14,948 nucleotides of DNA from an uncultured Eubacteriales bacterium (GTDB lineage Bacteria; Bacillota; Clostridia; Monoglobales; Monoglobaceae): positions 1 through 14,948 of the forward strand of contig UQOT01000050.1 of NCBI GenBank assembly GCA_900542675.1, in the 5' to 3' direction. Both the position numbers and the translations under genes were made by a program. The notes beneath the pieces were generated by a model. The model was not told the DNA's origin. It saw nothing but the letters and a program-made list of their open reading frames with translations, and searched no databases. Of this stretch, positions 1-9,500 are shown in pieces; positions within the stretch are counted from its first letter, which is position 1, and each line of letters begins with the position of its first letter.

Positions 1-1265
1 GTCTTAAAGAGTATTTTGAAAACGACATAAAAAAGAATGACCAGGAGTATTTATATTATGAAATGGAACTTCCGCTTATAAAAATTCTTGCAGATATGCA
101 AATTCACGGCGTTTATGTGGATAAGGAGGAACTGACCAAATTCGGCGAAGGACTTAAAAAACAAATTGTCGAGCTAACCGAGATTATCTATGAAGAAGCG
201 GGCGAGGAGTTTAATATAAAATCGCCAAAACAAATCGGAAGTATATTGTTTGACAAGTTAAATTTAACACGCGGAAAGAAAAACCACCGCGGTTATTCAA
301 CAAGTATAGATGTTCTTAAAAAACTTGTGGACGCTCACCCGATTGTAAACCATATAATTGAGTACAGGGCTTTGACCAAGATTAATTCGACATATGTTGA
401 CGGGCTGCTTGCCGTAATAAATCCCGATACGGGGCGTATACACTCGAGCTTTAATCAGACGGTTACAGCGACCGGCAGAATAAGCAGCACCGAGCCAAAT
501 TTGCAGAATATTCCGGTAAGAACCGAGCTCGGACGTGAGCTGCGCAGAATGTTTGTCGCGGGGGATGAAGGAAAGATTTTGGTTGATGCCGACTATTCCC
601 AGATTGAGCTTAGGGTTTTGGCGTCGATTTCGGGTGATGAAAATATGTGCGATGCTTTTAACGAAGGTGATGATATTCACCGACGTACTGCGTCGCAGGT
701 ATTCGGTGTGCCGCTTTCCGATGTTACGCCTGCTATGCGTTCGCGCGCAAAGGCGGTTAATTTTGGTATCGTTTACGGTATAGGAGCGTACTCACTTGCG
801 CAGGATTTAAAGATTTCAAGAAAAGAGGCGGACAACTATATAAAAGGCTATTTGGATCATTATCCCAAAGTTGATTTATATATGAAAGAAGTCGTGGAAA
901 AGGCGCGTGAGGACGGATATGTTTCCACTCTTTACAACAGGCGCCGCTATATGTCGGAGCTGCGAGCAAGCAACAAAATTACGCAGGCGTTCGGCGAGAG
1001 AGTGGCGAGAAACGCTCCCATTCAGGGAACAGCCGCCGATATAATCAAGATTGCAATGGTTAACGTTTATAAGCGGCTTAAAAGCGAGGGGCTTAAGTCA
1101 AAGCTTGTGCTTCAGGTACACGATGAGCTTATCGTTGAGGCTGAAAAAAGCGAACTTGAAATGGTGGAGAGAATAGTAAAAGAGGAAATGCAAAACGCCG
1201 TTTCTTTAAAGGTTCCGCTTCCGGTTGATTTAAATTCAGGCAGAAGCTGGTACGATACCAAATAA
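1..1265 (+). CDS. polA: DNA polymerase I, C-terminal polymerase domain (5' end outside window)
   Basis: The reading frame is open from the first complete codon at base 3, so the gene starts upstream. The first Met, at base 63, is internal. The visible part is the family A polymerase domain. A thumb region is followed by TATGRISSTEPNLQNIP (around 470-515). Motif A is DYSQIELR (around 591-614), with the metal-binding Asp. Motif B is RAKAVNFGIVYG (around 745-780), with the conserved Arg, Lys, Phe and Tyr of the O helix. Motif C is VHDE (1116-1127), with the second catalytic Asp. It ends in the family-typical SGRSWYDTK. The enzyme fills gaps and replaces RNA primers in replication and repair. Whether the 5'-nuclease and proofreading domains are intact cannot be judged here. 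PolA followed by CoaE is a common clostridial gene order. The identification is secure. Confidence 0.97.
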   Translation, partial: LKEYFENDIKKNDQEYLYYEMELPLIKILADMQIHGVYVDKEELTKFGEGLKKQIVELTEIIYEEAGEEFNIKSPKQIGSILFDKLNLTRGKKNHRGYSTSIDVLKKLVDAHPIVNHIIEYRALTKINSTYVDGLLAVINPDTGRIHSSFNQTVTATGRISSTEPNLQNIPVRTELGRELRRMFVAGDEGKILVDADYSQIELRVLASISGDENMCDAFNEGDDIHRRTASQVFGVPLSDVTPAMRSRAKAVNFGIVYGIGAYSLAQDLKISRKEADNYIKGYLDHYPKVDLYMKEVVEKAREDGYVSTLYNRRRYMSELRASNKITQAFGERVARNAPIQGTAADIIKIAMVNVYKRLKSEGLKSKLVLQVHDELIVEAEKSELEMVERIVKEEMQNAVSLKVPLPVDLNSGRSWYDTK

Positions 1266-1321
1266 GATGTAACAGATATGTTATAATTATGTTATTTTAA
1301 CGATACAGCCGGTGAAAAGCC

Positions 1322-1351
1322 TTGAAACGAATTTGTATTTTATGGTATAAT
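1322..1351 (+). promoter_or_regulatory. Sigma-A-type promoter for the coaE run
   Basis: TTGAAA at 1322-1327 (5 of 6 to consensus) is separated by 18 bp from a perfect TATAAT at 1346-1351. A TG at 1343-1344 makes an extended -10. A second TATAAT overlaps at 1351-1356. Transcription would start near 1358, giving a very short leader before the ATG at 1373. It is the only clear promoter before the five-gene run ending at 9594. Confidence 0.72.
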
Positions 1352-1372
1352 ATAATTTAAGTGGTGAGAACT

Positions 1373-1987
1373 ATGGCATTGAATAATATTAAATTAATAG
1401 GCATCACCGGCGGTATCGGCTCGGGCAAAAGCACGGCTGCGGGAATTTTTAAAAAGCTCGGCGCGTACGTGATTGACGCGGACGAAATTTCGCGAGGGAT
1501 ACTTTTGCGCGGAACGCCTGCTTATGATGAAACTGTGAGTGCTTTCGGTGAAGAAATATTGTTAAGTGACGGAAGCATAGACCGCAAAGCACTTGCAGGC
1601 GTTGCGTTTTCAAGTAAAGACAGGCTTGAAACTTTGAACAGAATAACGCACAAGTATATATTTCTTGAAATGGATAAAAGGATTAATGCCTGTTCAAAAG
1701 AGCATAAATATGATATTATTCTGCTCGATGTGCCGCTATTATTTGCAGACGATTTTCCGTTTAAATGCTTTAAGACTATTGCGATTACGGCTGACAGAGA
1801 AATAAAGCTTCGCCGTGCTTGTATGCGTGACGGTGTGCCGCGTGAGAAGATAGAGGAGCGGCTCATCAGGCAAATGCCTGATGAAGAGCTTACTTTGCGG
1901 GCAGACTACAGCATTGATAACAGCGGTGAGCTAAACAGCCTTACCGAAAAGGTCAGCAGGATATATGACATAATTATAAAACTTTAA
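1373..1987 (+). CDS. coaE: Dephospho-CoA kinase
   Basis: It catalyses the last step of coenzyme A synthesis: ATP-dependent phosphorylation of the 3'-hydroxyl of dephospho-CoA in the cytoplasm. With the ATG at 1373 the product is 204 residues, the usual family size. The P-loop GGIGSGKST lies at residues 13-21, DADEISR near 35-41, and the PLLF segment typical of CoaE in the middle. An in-frame GTG at 1361 would add four residues (MVRT). I prefer the ATG because GGTGAG at 1363-1368 serves it as a ribosome binding site, while the GTG lies almost at the predicted transcription start with no such site. It is the first gene behind the promoter at 1322-1351 and sits 21 bp before the transglycosylase gene. 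Confidence 0.95.
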   Translation: MALNNIKLIGITGGIGSGKSTAAGIFKKLGAYVIDADEISRGILLRGTPAYDETVSAFGEEILLSDGSIDRKALAGVAFSSKDRLETLNRITHKYIFLEMDKRINACSKEHKYDIILLDVPLLFADDFPFKCFKTIAITADREIKLRRACMRDGVPREKIEERLIRQMPDEELTLRADYSIDNSGELNSLTEKVSRIYDIIIKL

Positions 1988-2008
1988 TTTTGGAGTGATT
2001 GAGCACAG

Positions 2009-2650
2009 ATGAGGACTTCAAACAGAACGCGTCCGCGCGGGCGCAAAAGACGACGGAGCGGTTGCTCGCCTCTTAAGGCATTGGCGGTAATTATTTTAGC
2101 CGTGCTCATCGTGCTTTTAATTCGCGGTAGCTATAAGATAGTTACGGACTCTTTGGGAAATATGAGCGAAAGCATAGTGAAGCAGCAGTATCCGATTAAG
2201 TACAAGGAATATGTCGAAAAGTATTCAAGAAAATATGACCTTGATAAATACCTTGTATACTCGGTAATCCGTACCGAGAGTAAATTTGACCAATACGCTG
2301 TTTCAAATGCAGGTGCATACGGTCTTATGCAGCTGCAGACTGAAACTGCCGGCGATTGCGCCGCAAAGCTTAAAATGAAGGTTTCGCTTCCTGACGATTT
2401 GTACGACCCGGATATAAATATTCATCTCGGTACATATTACCTATCGTGGCTGCTAAAGCGCTATGACGGGAATATAGACCTTGCGATTGCCGCATATAAC
2501 GGCGGAATAGGCAATGTTGACAGCTGGCTTGATGATAACAGATATTCAGACGGCAGCGGAGGACTTAAGAATATCCCGTTCGGCGAGACTGCGAAATATG
2601 TAACGGGTGTTTCGGATTCTTATGAAAAGTATAAAGATATTTATAAATAA
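2009..2650 (+). CDS. Membrane-anchored lytic transglycosylase, SLT domain
   Basis: The product is 213 residues with an Arg/Lys-rich N-terminus (residues 1-23), then one hydrophobic segment (about 23-39) that should act as a signal anchor and leave the rest outside the membrane. The outer part is a Slt70/MltE-type goose-lysozyme fold. The likely catalytic Glu is E90 in RTESKF, followed by AYGLMQLQ (103-110) and AAYNGG (161-166), the standard motifs of transglycosylase family 1. The family cleaves the MurNAc-GlcNAc bond of peptidoglycan and leaves 1,6-anhydroMurNAc ends. A GGAG at 1992-1995 lies rather far (13 nt) from the ATG, and coupling to coaE is possible. PolA-CoaE-SLT order recurs in Clostridia. 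In this run the enzyme could remodel the wall for the surface proteins encoded downstream (inference). Confidence 0.9.
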   Translation: MRTSNRTRPRGRKRRRSGCSPLKALAVIILAVLIVLLIRGSYKIVTDSLGNMSESIVKQQYPIKYKEYVEKYSRKYDLDKYLVYSVIRTESKFDQYAVSNAGAYGLMQLQTETAGDCAAKLKMKVSLPDDLYDPDINIHLGTYYLSWLLKRYDGNIDLAIAAYNGGIGNVDSWLDDNRYSDGSGGLKNIPFGETAKYVTGVSDSYEKYKDIYK

Positions 2651-2664
2651 CGGAGGAATGACTT

Positions 2665-4050
2665 ATGAGTAAGCTGACATTTGAAAATCACAACAGACTT
2701 TCCGAGATTAGTAAAGCTGACAGAAAGAATATGATTTCATTCTGTGAGGATTATAAGAAATTTATGGACAGCGCTAAGACGGAGCGTGAATTCACTACGT
2801 GTTCAAGACAAATTCTTGAAGAAAACGGCTTTGTTGAGCTTGGCTCGAAGACGAAGCTCAGCCGCGGAGATAAAGTTTATACGATAAACCGTGGAAAGGG
2901 CGTTATCGCGGCAGTTATCGGCAGTGAGCCGCTTACCTCGGGAGTTTCTGTCGTAGGTTCGCATATAGACTCACCGAGGCTTGATTTAAAGCCCAATCCG
3001 CTGTATGAGGATAACCATATCGCGTATTTTAAGACTCACTATTACGGCGGTCTTAAAAAGTATCAGTGGACAACAATCCCGCTTTCGCTTCACGGCGTAG
3101 CGACATTAAAGAACGGTACACAGATTAAGATATCAGTCGGTGAAAGCGATGAGGACCCGACCTTTGTGATTTCCGACCTCCTTCCGCACTTTGCGAGAAA
3201 ACAGATGGAGAAGAAATTGTCTGAGGCTATTGAAGCCGAGAGCCTAAATATAATTATAGGCAATGAAGAAGCCGAGGGCTGTGACGAGGGTGAAAAAGTT
3301 AAATATAATATTTTAAAATATTTAAATGAAAAATACGATATTTCCGAAGAGGATTTTGTCAGCGCCGAAATCGAAGCTGTTCCCGCATTTAAGGCGAGAG
3401 ATTTGGGATTTGACAGAAGTATGATTGCAGCATACGGACACGATGACAGAGTATGTGCGTATGCCGCGCTCAAAGCGGTTTTGGACGTTAACAAGCCGAA
3501 ACATACGGCAATATGTCTGCTTGTTGATAAAGAGGAAATAGGCAGCGTCGGAAATACAGGTATGCGCTCAAGGCATTTTGAAAATGTTTTGGCAAAGATG
3601 ATTTCAATGACGGTTGACTCATATAACGACTTAATGCTCAGAGAGACTATTTCAAATTCAATTTGTTTGTCGGCAGACGTATGCTCAGCGTTTGACCCGA
3701 ACTTCCCCGAAGCAAGCGAAAAGCGTAATGCTGCGGTGTTAAACGGCGGTATTGGCGTGGTTAAGTACAGCGGAGCGGGCGGCAAAAGCGGCGCAAGCGA
3801 TGCAAGCGCCGAGCTTATGGCAATCATCAGAAGGATTTTTGCCGATGCTGACGTTATGTGGCAGGCTGCAGAGCTTGGCAAAACTGACGCCGGCGGCGGT
3901 GGAACGATTGCAGGATTTGTTGCAAACCTTGATATGGAAGTTGTTGATATCGGCGTACCGCTTCTTTCGATGCACGCGCCGTATGAAGTTGCCGGAAAGC
4001 TTGATATCTTTATGGGATACAAGGGCTACAGAGCATTTTTTGAAAGATAA
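2665..4050 (+). CDS. apeA: M18-family aminopeptidase (aspartyl aminopeptidase type 1)
   Basis: This is a cytoplasmic metallo-aminopeptidase of 461 residues, the usual size for the family. M18 enzymes remove N-terminal residues, often acidic ones, using a two-metal centre on a large oligomeric shell. The expected ligand motifs appear in order: H100 and D102 in SHIDSPRLDLKP, D260/D261 in GHDDR, E290/E291 in DKEEIGS, and H437 in SMHAPYEV. The segment KTHYYGGLKKYQW is typical of the bacterial aminopeptidase 1 subgroup, which is why I use apeA, although the exact specificity cannot be read from sequence. There is no signal peptide. GGAGGA at 2652-2657 lies 7 nt before the ATG. The stop codon shares one base with the start of the next gene, which suggests translational coupling to an unrelated surface protein. 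Confidence 0.93.
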   Translation: MSKLTFENHNRLSEISKADRKNMISFCEDYKKFMDSAKTEREFTTCSRQILEENGFVELGSKTKLSRGDKVYTINRGKGVIAAVIGSEPLTSGVSVVGSHIDSPRLDLKPNPLYEDNHIAYFKTHYYGGLKKYQWTTIPLSLHGVATLKNGTQIKISVGESDEDPTFVISDLLPHFARKQMEKKLSEAIEAESLNIIIGNEEAEGCDEGEKVKYNILKYLNEKYDISEEDFVSAEIEAVPAFKARDLGFDRSMIAAYGHDDRVCAYAALKAVLDVNKPKHTAICLLVDKEEIGSVGNTGMRSRHFENVLAKMISMTVDSYNDLMLRETISNSICLSADVCSAFDPNFPEASEKRNAAVLNGGIGVVKYSGAGGKSGASDASAELMAIIRRIFADADVMWQAAELGKTDAGGGGTIAGFVANLDMEVVDIGVPLLSMHAPYEVAGKLDIFMGYKGYRAFFER

Positions 4051-6497
4051 TGAAAAATATTTATAATAATCAAAAAAGTTTTAAGTTTATAAGAACGCTT
4101 TGTGCGTTTATAGTTTTTGCGTTTATTTTAAATACGGCAGTATTTGCGGCGCCTACGCCTGAAAACATCGGCGCCGACGCTGTATTTAGTATTTCAAATC
4201 CTGTAAAACGTGTGGAAGCAGGCGATATTGCTTATGCAAATATCGCCGCAAATGGTCTGCCGCAGAATATATTTGGATATGAGCTTTGCATTATATATGA
4301 TGAGTCACACCTTACATATAAGGGTGTTAAGATGTCGGATACTAATGCGGTAAAAGCTGAAAAATCAGAAAACGGCAGTGTGAGAATTGCGTTTGTAAGC
4401 GGCAGCCGTGATAAAATAAGTATCGGCAGCTCGCTTGCTTCGATAGAGTTTTATGCTAAAAAGAGCGGACAGGCTTACATCAATCTTAATTCAGCTGTTG
4501 TTATTGATACGGATATGAAGTATTCGGAATATTCCGATATGAATAACGGTATTGCCGTAAATATCCTGTCAAAACATATCTCGGGCGGCGGCAGTTTAGG
4601 CGGCGGAAGCGGCGGAAGCGGCGGAAGCGGGCTTAGCACCTCGGGCGGAGGTATAAGTATTGTCGGCGGTTCAAATACAGTCGGCGTTGTATCTCCGACT
4701 GTAGCACCTGCGCCGCAGACCTCTGAGCCTTCGGTCGGTTTTAATGACCTGAGCGGCTCGGAGTGGGCAATTCAGGCGATTGAAGGACTGCGCGGCTTGG
4801 GCGTTATAAACGGTTATGACGACGGAGGTTTTCATCCGTTGGACAGTGTGACGCGCGCGGAGTTTTGCAAAATAATATGTATCTCGCTTGGGCTTTTAAC
4901 GCCTTCTGATGTTTCAAGCAGCGAATTTTCTGATGCTGCGGAGGATGAATGGTATGCGCCATATATAATTGCGGCAAAGTCTGCGGGTATTATAAACGGA
5001 TATGAGGATGGAAATTTTAGGCCCGACGGCGATATTCAGCGTGAGGAAGCCGCCGCTGTTCTAGGCAGAGCGGTTGAAAATACAGAGTATATAAATGCTC
5101 GGCAGAGACTTAATATAAACTTTGCCGATGAATACATGATTTCGGATTACGCCGCAGGATATGTGGACAGGCTTTATACTATGTCAGTCATAAACGGAGA
5201 CGAAAACAATATGTTCAGACCGCAGGCCAGTATAAGTCGAGCAGAGACTGCGCAGATTATTTGGAATATTTTATCGCTTAATAATTCCTCCGTCGAAGCA
5301 TCGGCGGAGACTGAAAACGAAACGGACAGCATAAGTTTTAAAGGCGCAAGAATGGTGTATTCCGCGGACGAGAGCAGCGCTGAACCGAGTGCTTCAAGCT
5401 CTGCCGAAGCGGAGGAGATGCCTTCGGATGCTCCGTTGCCGGAGAATTCGGATGAGCCGTCTTTAGAACCATCTGTTGAGCCTTCAACGGAGCCTACGGC
5501 AGTACCTTCCGAAGTTCCGTCGGAAAGTCCGTCTTCGGAGCCTATACCATCATTTGTGCCCGATAAAGTTTTGGAATGCGAGTCGCTTTCGGAACTTTGT
5601 TCACACAGCAATATTTTTGCGTATCTTATTCCTGACGACGGTAGCCGAGAAGCGTTTTATGACGACTTTACGACTTTTCAGCGCAGCGGAGATGGTGACG
5701 CCTATGCAGTGTTTAGTATTCCGTATTTGACCGAAGCTGAAATAGTCGGATATTTCTACGCGGGCGAGGAACTCAGCGACTTTAAGTTTGAGACATCGGT
5801 TGACGGTGAAAACTGGAGCGCTCCCGAGGTTAGCGAAAATTACCTTTCTGCTGAGGGAAAATGGACAAGAGCGGATTACTTATTAAATACAGATTGCAGC
5901 AGGTATTTAAAGATTATTTATCCCGAAACGGTAAATTGGTGGACGCCGCTGATTTCCAAAGTTTCGGCAAAGACTGCGGCTCCGTCTGCAAAGGAAATAA
6001 AAATTGACGGATGCGATACTCTTGTAATACCGAGATTTGACAGTGCGGAGTATAAGTTTAACGCATATGTTGTTGACGAAATAGGCGAACCGTTTGAGGG
6101 AGAGGTTAAGTTTTTGCCGGACGGTGATTTACCCGTTGGCGTAACCGTATCCGAGGACGGAACGGTTACTGTCACGTCTGATGCTGAGGATAAAAGCTCG
6201 CTAAAGCTTAAGGCGGTGTGCAGTCAGTATAATTTAAGCTCAGAGATTAATATTGTGCTTGCGTCCGCGATTTTAGGCGATTTAAACGCTGACGGCGTTG
6301 TAGATAAAACGGACTTTGAGTCGGCGCTCTCGTTTTTTGCAAAGAACAGCCTAAGTTCTGATTGGAAAGAATGCCGTGAATGTGATGTTAACACAGACGG
6401 AGTTATAAATGTTATTGATATAAGTTATATCGCAATGGCTTCATACGAAACGTTAAGCGGCGAAACACAAAATGCAGCAGATGAAATCGGAGAATAG
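4050..6497 (+). CDS. Secreted cohesin-like / SLH / discoidin-like / dockerin surface protein
   Basis: This is an 815-residue modular exoprotein. Residues 1-33 are a signal peptide ending VFA. About 45-173 resemble a cohesin domain (VEAGDIAYANI, FGYELCIIYDESHL, SLASIEFYAKKSG). A Gly/Ser linker follows (about 178-205). Three SLH repeats lie near 230-280, 293-343 and 357-408, carrying VTRAEF, IQREEA and ISRAET; the TRAE-type motif is known in this family to bind pyruvylated wall polysaccharide. A Pro/Ser/Glu linker with PSxEPS units spans about 465-505. Next comes a discoidin/CBM-like module (about 506-637) shared with the following gene, then a probable Ig-like region (about 645-738). The end, about 742-800, is a type I dockerin pair: DLNADGVVDKTD and DVNTDGVINVID, each with Asp/Asn at positions 1, 3, 5, 9 and 12. 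The start overlaps the apeA stop codon. The SLH and dockerin calls are secure; the cohesin call is probable. Confidence 0.88.
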   Translation: MKNIYNNQKSFKFIRTLCAFIVFAFILNTAVFAAPTPENIGADAVFSISNPVKRVEAGDIAYANIAANGLPQNIFGYELCIIYDESHLTYKGVKMSDTNAVKAEKSENGSVRIAFVSGSRDKISIGSSLASIEFYAKKSGQAYINLNSAVVIDTDMKYSEYSDMNNGIAVNILSKHISGGGSLGGGSGGSGGSGLSTSGGGISIVGGSNTVGVVSPTVAPAPQTSEPSVGFNDLSGSEWAIQAIEGLRGLGVINGYDDGGFHPLDSVTRAEFCKIICISLGLLTPSDVSSSEFSDAAEDEWYAPYIIAAKSAGIINGYEDGNFRPDGDIQREEAAAVLGRAVENTEYINARQRLNINFADEYMISDYAAGYVDRLYTMSVINGDENNMFRPQASISRAETAQIIWNILSLNNSSVEASAETENETDSISFKGARMVYSADESSAEPSASSSAEAEEMPSDAPLPENSDEPSLEPSVEPSTEPTAVPSEVPSESPSSEPIPSFVPDKVLECESLSELCSHSNIFAYLIPDDGSREAFYDDFTTFQRSGDGDAYAVFSIPYLTEAEIVGYFYAGEELSDFKFETSVDGENWSAPEVSENYLSAEGKWTRADYLLNTDCSRYLKIIYPETVNWWTPLISKVSAKTAAPSAKEIKIDGCDTLVIPRFDSAEYKFNAYVVDEIGEPFEGEVKFLPDGDLPVGVTVSEDGTVTVTSDAEDKSSLKLKAVCSQYNLSSEINIVLASAILGDLNADGVVDKTDFESALSFFAKNSLSSDWKECRECDVNTDGVINVIDISYIAMASYETLSGETQNAADEIGE
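4602..4628 (+). repeat. Three tandem 9-bp units encoding Gly-Gly-Ser
   Basis: GGCGGAAGC occurs three times in a row inside the cohesin-SLH gene, encoding part of the Gly/Ser linker. Each unit is nine bases, so slippage would change linker length by three residues without breaking the frame. Confidence 0.85.
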
Positions 6498-6501
6498 TTA
6501 T

Positions 6502-9500
6502 ATGAAAAGAATTGCAGCATTATTACTATCACTTATATTTGTTATCCCGACCGTGTGTTACGGAGCGGATGCTACTAAGAACTCGGCCGAAACGGAGCAG
6601 AGCGAGTATTTGTTTGACGACTGTGAGGATTTTGATAAGTCGCTGGCGCACAGTGACGGTCTTGCACTTGACGTGGTGACCGAGGACAATAAATATGCGT
6701 TTAGCGGCGATGATACACATATTATAAGGCTTACCGACACAGAGGAATGGATGGTGTACGAGACAAACCCGAGCGGTTATTTTGTGTTCAACACTTGTTT
6801 TTCGCCTTCTGAAGCGGTTTCGGATTTTAAGTTTGAGTATTCTGTGGATAATGAGAATTGGACAGGCTTTAATCCTCAGATAACACAGGTGTCTGCGGAG
6901 TCATATAAGTGGAAGCCTATAAAATACAGCCTTAAAAAGCTGCCGCGCGAGGCGAAATACATAAAAATTCTGTTTGAAAATATAGGCGGACTGCCGTGGT
7001 CGCCGTGTATTGAGAGTGTGGAGCTCAGACCGTACAGCGTTAATGAGCAGGGTTTTGCAGATTGTATAGATACTAAATACTATGAGCCGACAAAGAAGCT
7101 TAAAAGTCTTGGACTTATAAGCGGATATACAAAGACGGAGTTCAGACCGGACGGAGAGCTTACGCGTGCGGAATTTTGTACAATGATGGCAAAACTGCTT
7201 AATATGAATACTCTTTTAAATCCGTCCGAGTATAGACCGGTATTCGATGATGTGAATGACGGTCATTGGGCAGCGGGCGCAATATACGCTATGTACGGTA
7301 TGGGTGTTATAAACGGTGATGAGAATAAAAATTTTAATCCCGATGATAATATTCAGTTTCAAGACGCAATAAAGATTATTGTATCCGTTCTCGGATATGC
7401 TCCTATTGCACAAGGTGAGGGAGGATACCCAAGCGGATATATTACGGCTGCACGTCGGCTCAATTTGCTTGACGAACTTGACGTTGCGGAAGCTGCGATA
7501 AGCCGCGGAGATGCTGCGGTACTGATGAACAACTCGCTTGACGCGGAGATAATGAGACAAAATATATTCGGCAGTCAGAGTGTATATGAGACAGACGGTT
7601 CAACAGTGCTTACTGAGTATCATAATATCTACGAATTTAGCGGTGAGGTCACAGAAGCGGGCTGCGCCGGAGTTTATGCAGTTCAAACAGCGGCTGATGA
7701 TGAAATTATTGTTGGCGGTGAGAGGATAAAAAGCGGCGATTTGAGCGGCGTAGATTATCTCGGTATGAATGTGACTGTATACGCGCGTGATAATTCGGAC
7801 GCTTTTACAGCTCTTTATGCGGAAATTAATAAAGTAAATAATATAACCGAAATTGATTATAATTCATACGAGAGAATAGAGGGCTCATCGCTCTTTTACA
7901 CAGATGAGTCGGGCAGAGAGCAGCGAGTTTCGCTCACTGATGATACAAAGATAATCTATAACTATAAATATGACACAAGAGTTGCGCTTACAGATGAAAT
8001 AAAGTTTAATTCCGGCAGTCTCAGGGTTATTTCAAACGACGGAAATCAGTCGGCAGAGTATATTATGGTCTATGACTATGATACATATTTTTTAGAAAAC
8101 GAAGGACGGCTCGGAGGAACTTTGACCGACAAATATGCGGGCGCCGTAAACCTTGGACTTGATAAAGCGGATTGTATCTTCTTGCTGAATGATGGTGAGG
8201 AAGCAGAATACAGTGAGGATTATACTGTGCCGCCCGGCTGCGTTGTGTGTGCGGCAAAGAGCCGTGACGGACAGATTGCGGATATACGGATTATTGCTGA
8301 TACCGCTGTCGGAACTATTGAAAGCGTCGCCGCTGACGGCAGTGAGTGTAAAATCGGCGGAAATGTGTATAAAATGTCTCAGTACTTTAAAAACAGCGGA
8401 CATACAATAGCTCCCGGAGATAAGACGGTGACCGCATATCTTGACATAAACAACAATATAGTATATGTTTCAAACTCAAATCTTACAGAGGAGTACGGAT
8501 ATCTTCAAGCGGTGTCAAACGGTGATGCGTTCGGCGGAGGAATTAAGCTTCGTATCATTGCCGAAACAGGCAAGGCTTCCGAATACGAGGTCACGGCAAA
8601 AACTGCTTTAAACGGTGATACGTCAGGCGCCAATCGATTTGCATATCTGTCGCCGCAGCAGCTTATAAAATTCACAATAAAGAGCGACGGAACGCTTGCG
8701 GCGGTAGAAACGGCTCAGGATGCTTTAGGTTCTGTTGATAACGACAATTTTTCACGCTGTTACACGGGCGAGAACGTAAAGTTTTACGGCGACGGGCTGA
8801 ACATATTTGCATCAAAGTATCAGATAGGCGGTGAGACAAAAGTATTCTTTGTGCCTTATGATACAACGGATATTACAAAGTATGAGGTAACCGGACTTTC
8901 ATCTCTCTTGACCGATACGGCATACAGCGTGGAACTTTTTGATATGTCTGCGGAATACAGAGCCGGGGCGGCGGTTATACACCGCGCAACCGATGACGGC
9001 ACAGTATATAATTACAGTCCGATTGGTGTTGTTTTAAATTCCGGTACGGCGGTAAATGAAAACGGTGAAAGGTATCTGAGTCTTAAACTCTATATTGACG
9101 GAATGATTAGTGAACTTAAATTTTCACCAAACGGGGCGGCTGATAAAACGGACGGCTGGCTGAGCGGTTATACAAGCCGTGATACATCGGGCGGCAAGAA
9201 TTTGTTTTCGCCCGGCGAGGTTATTCAGTTTTCCGTAAAGTATGACTTATGTGATGCTTTCAGAATGCTTTTAACCGCAGATGAGACGGACTCGGATATT
9301 TGTTTTGAGAAAAATCTCGGTGATTACGGAGCGCTTAGTGAAGATTTGTTCTACAGCGAAATGTATACTGCGCTCGGTACGGTTGACAGAAAATTTTCCG
9401 ATAAGGTTTTCCTCTGTGCGGATAAGGAAAACGGCTGGATTCGTTCTGTGCCGCTCGGCGCATCGAATGTATATGTTTATAACAGGCACACTAATACAGT

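Noticed and set aside
1361..1372. GTG at 1361 as the coaE start.
   Set aside because: It lies at the predicted transcription start and has no ribosome binding site; GGTGAG serves the ATG at 1373.
3090..4022. A long open reading frame on the - strand opposite the aminopeptidase gene.
   Set aside because: It is rich in Ser, Ala, Pro and Ile as expected from antisense reading of this coding sequence, shows no domain, and the + strand gene has complete catalytic motifs.
6472..6501. ATG at 6472 as the start of the second SLH protein.
   Set aside because: It would place ten polar residues before a clean signal peptide and overlap the previous gene; the ATG at 6502 has a good GGAG site.
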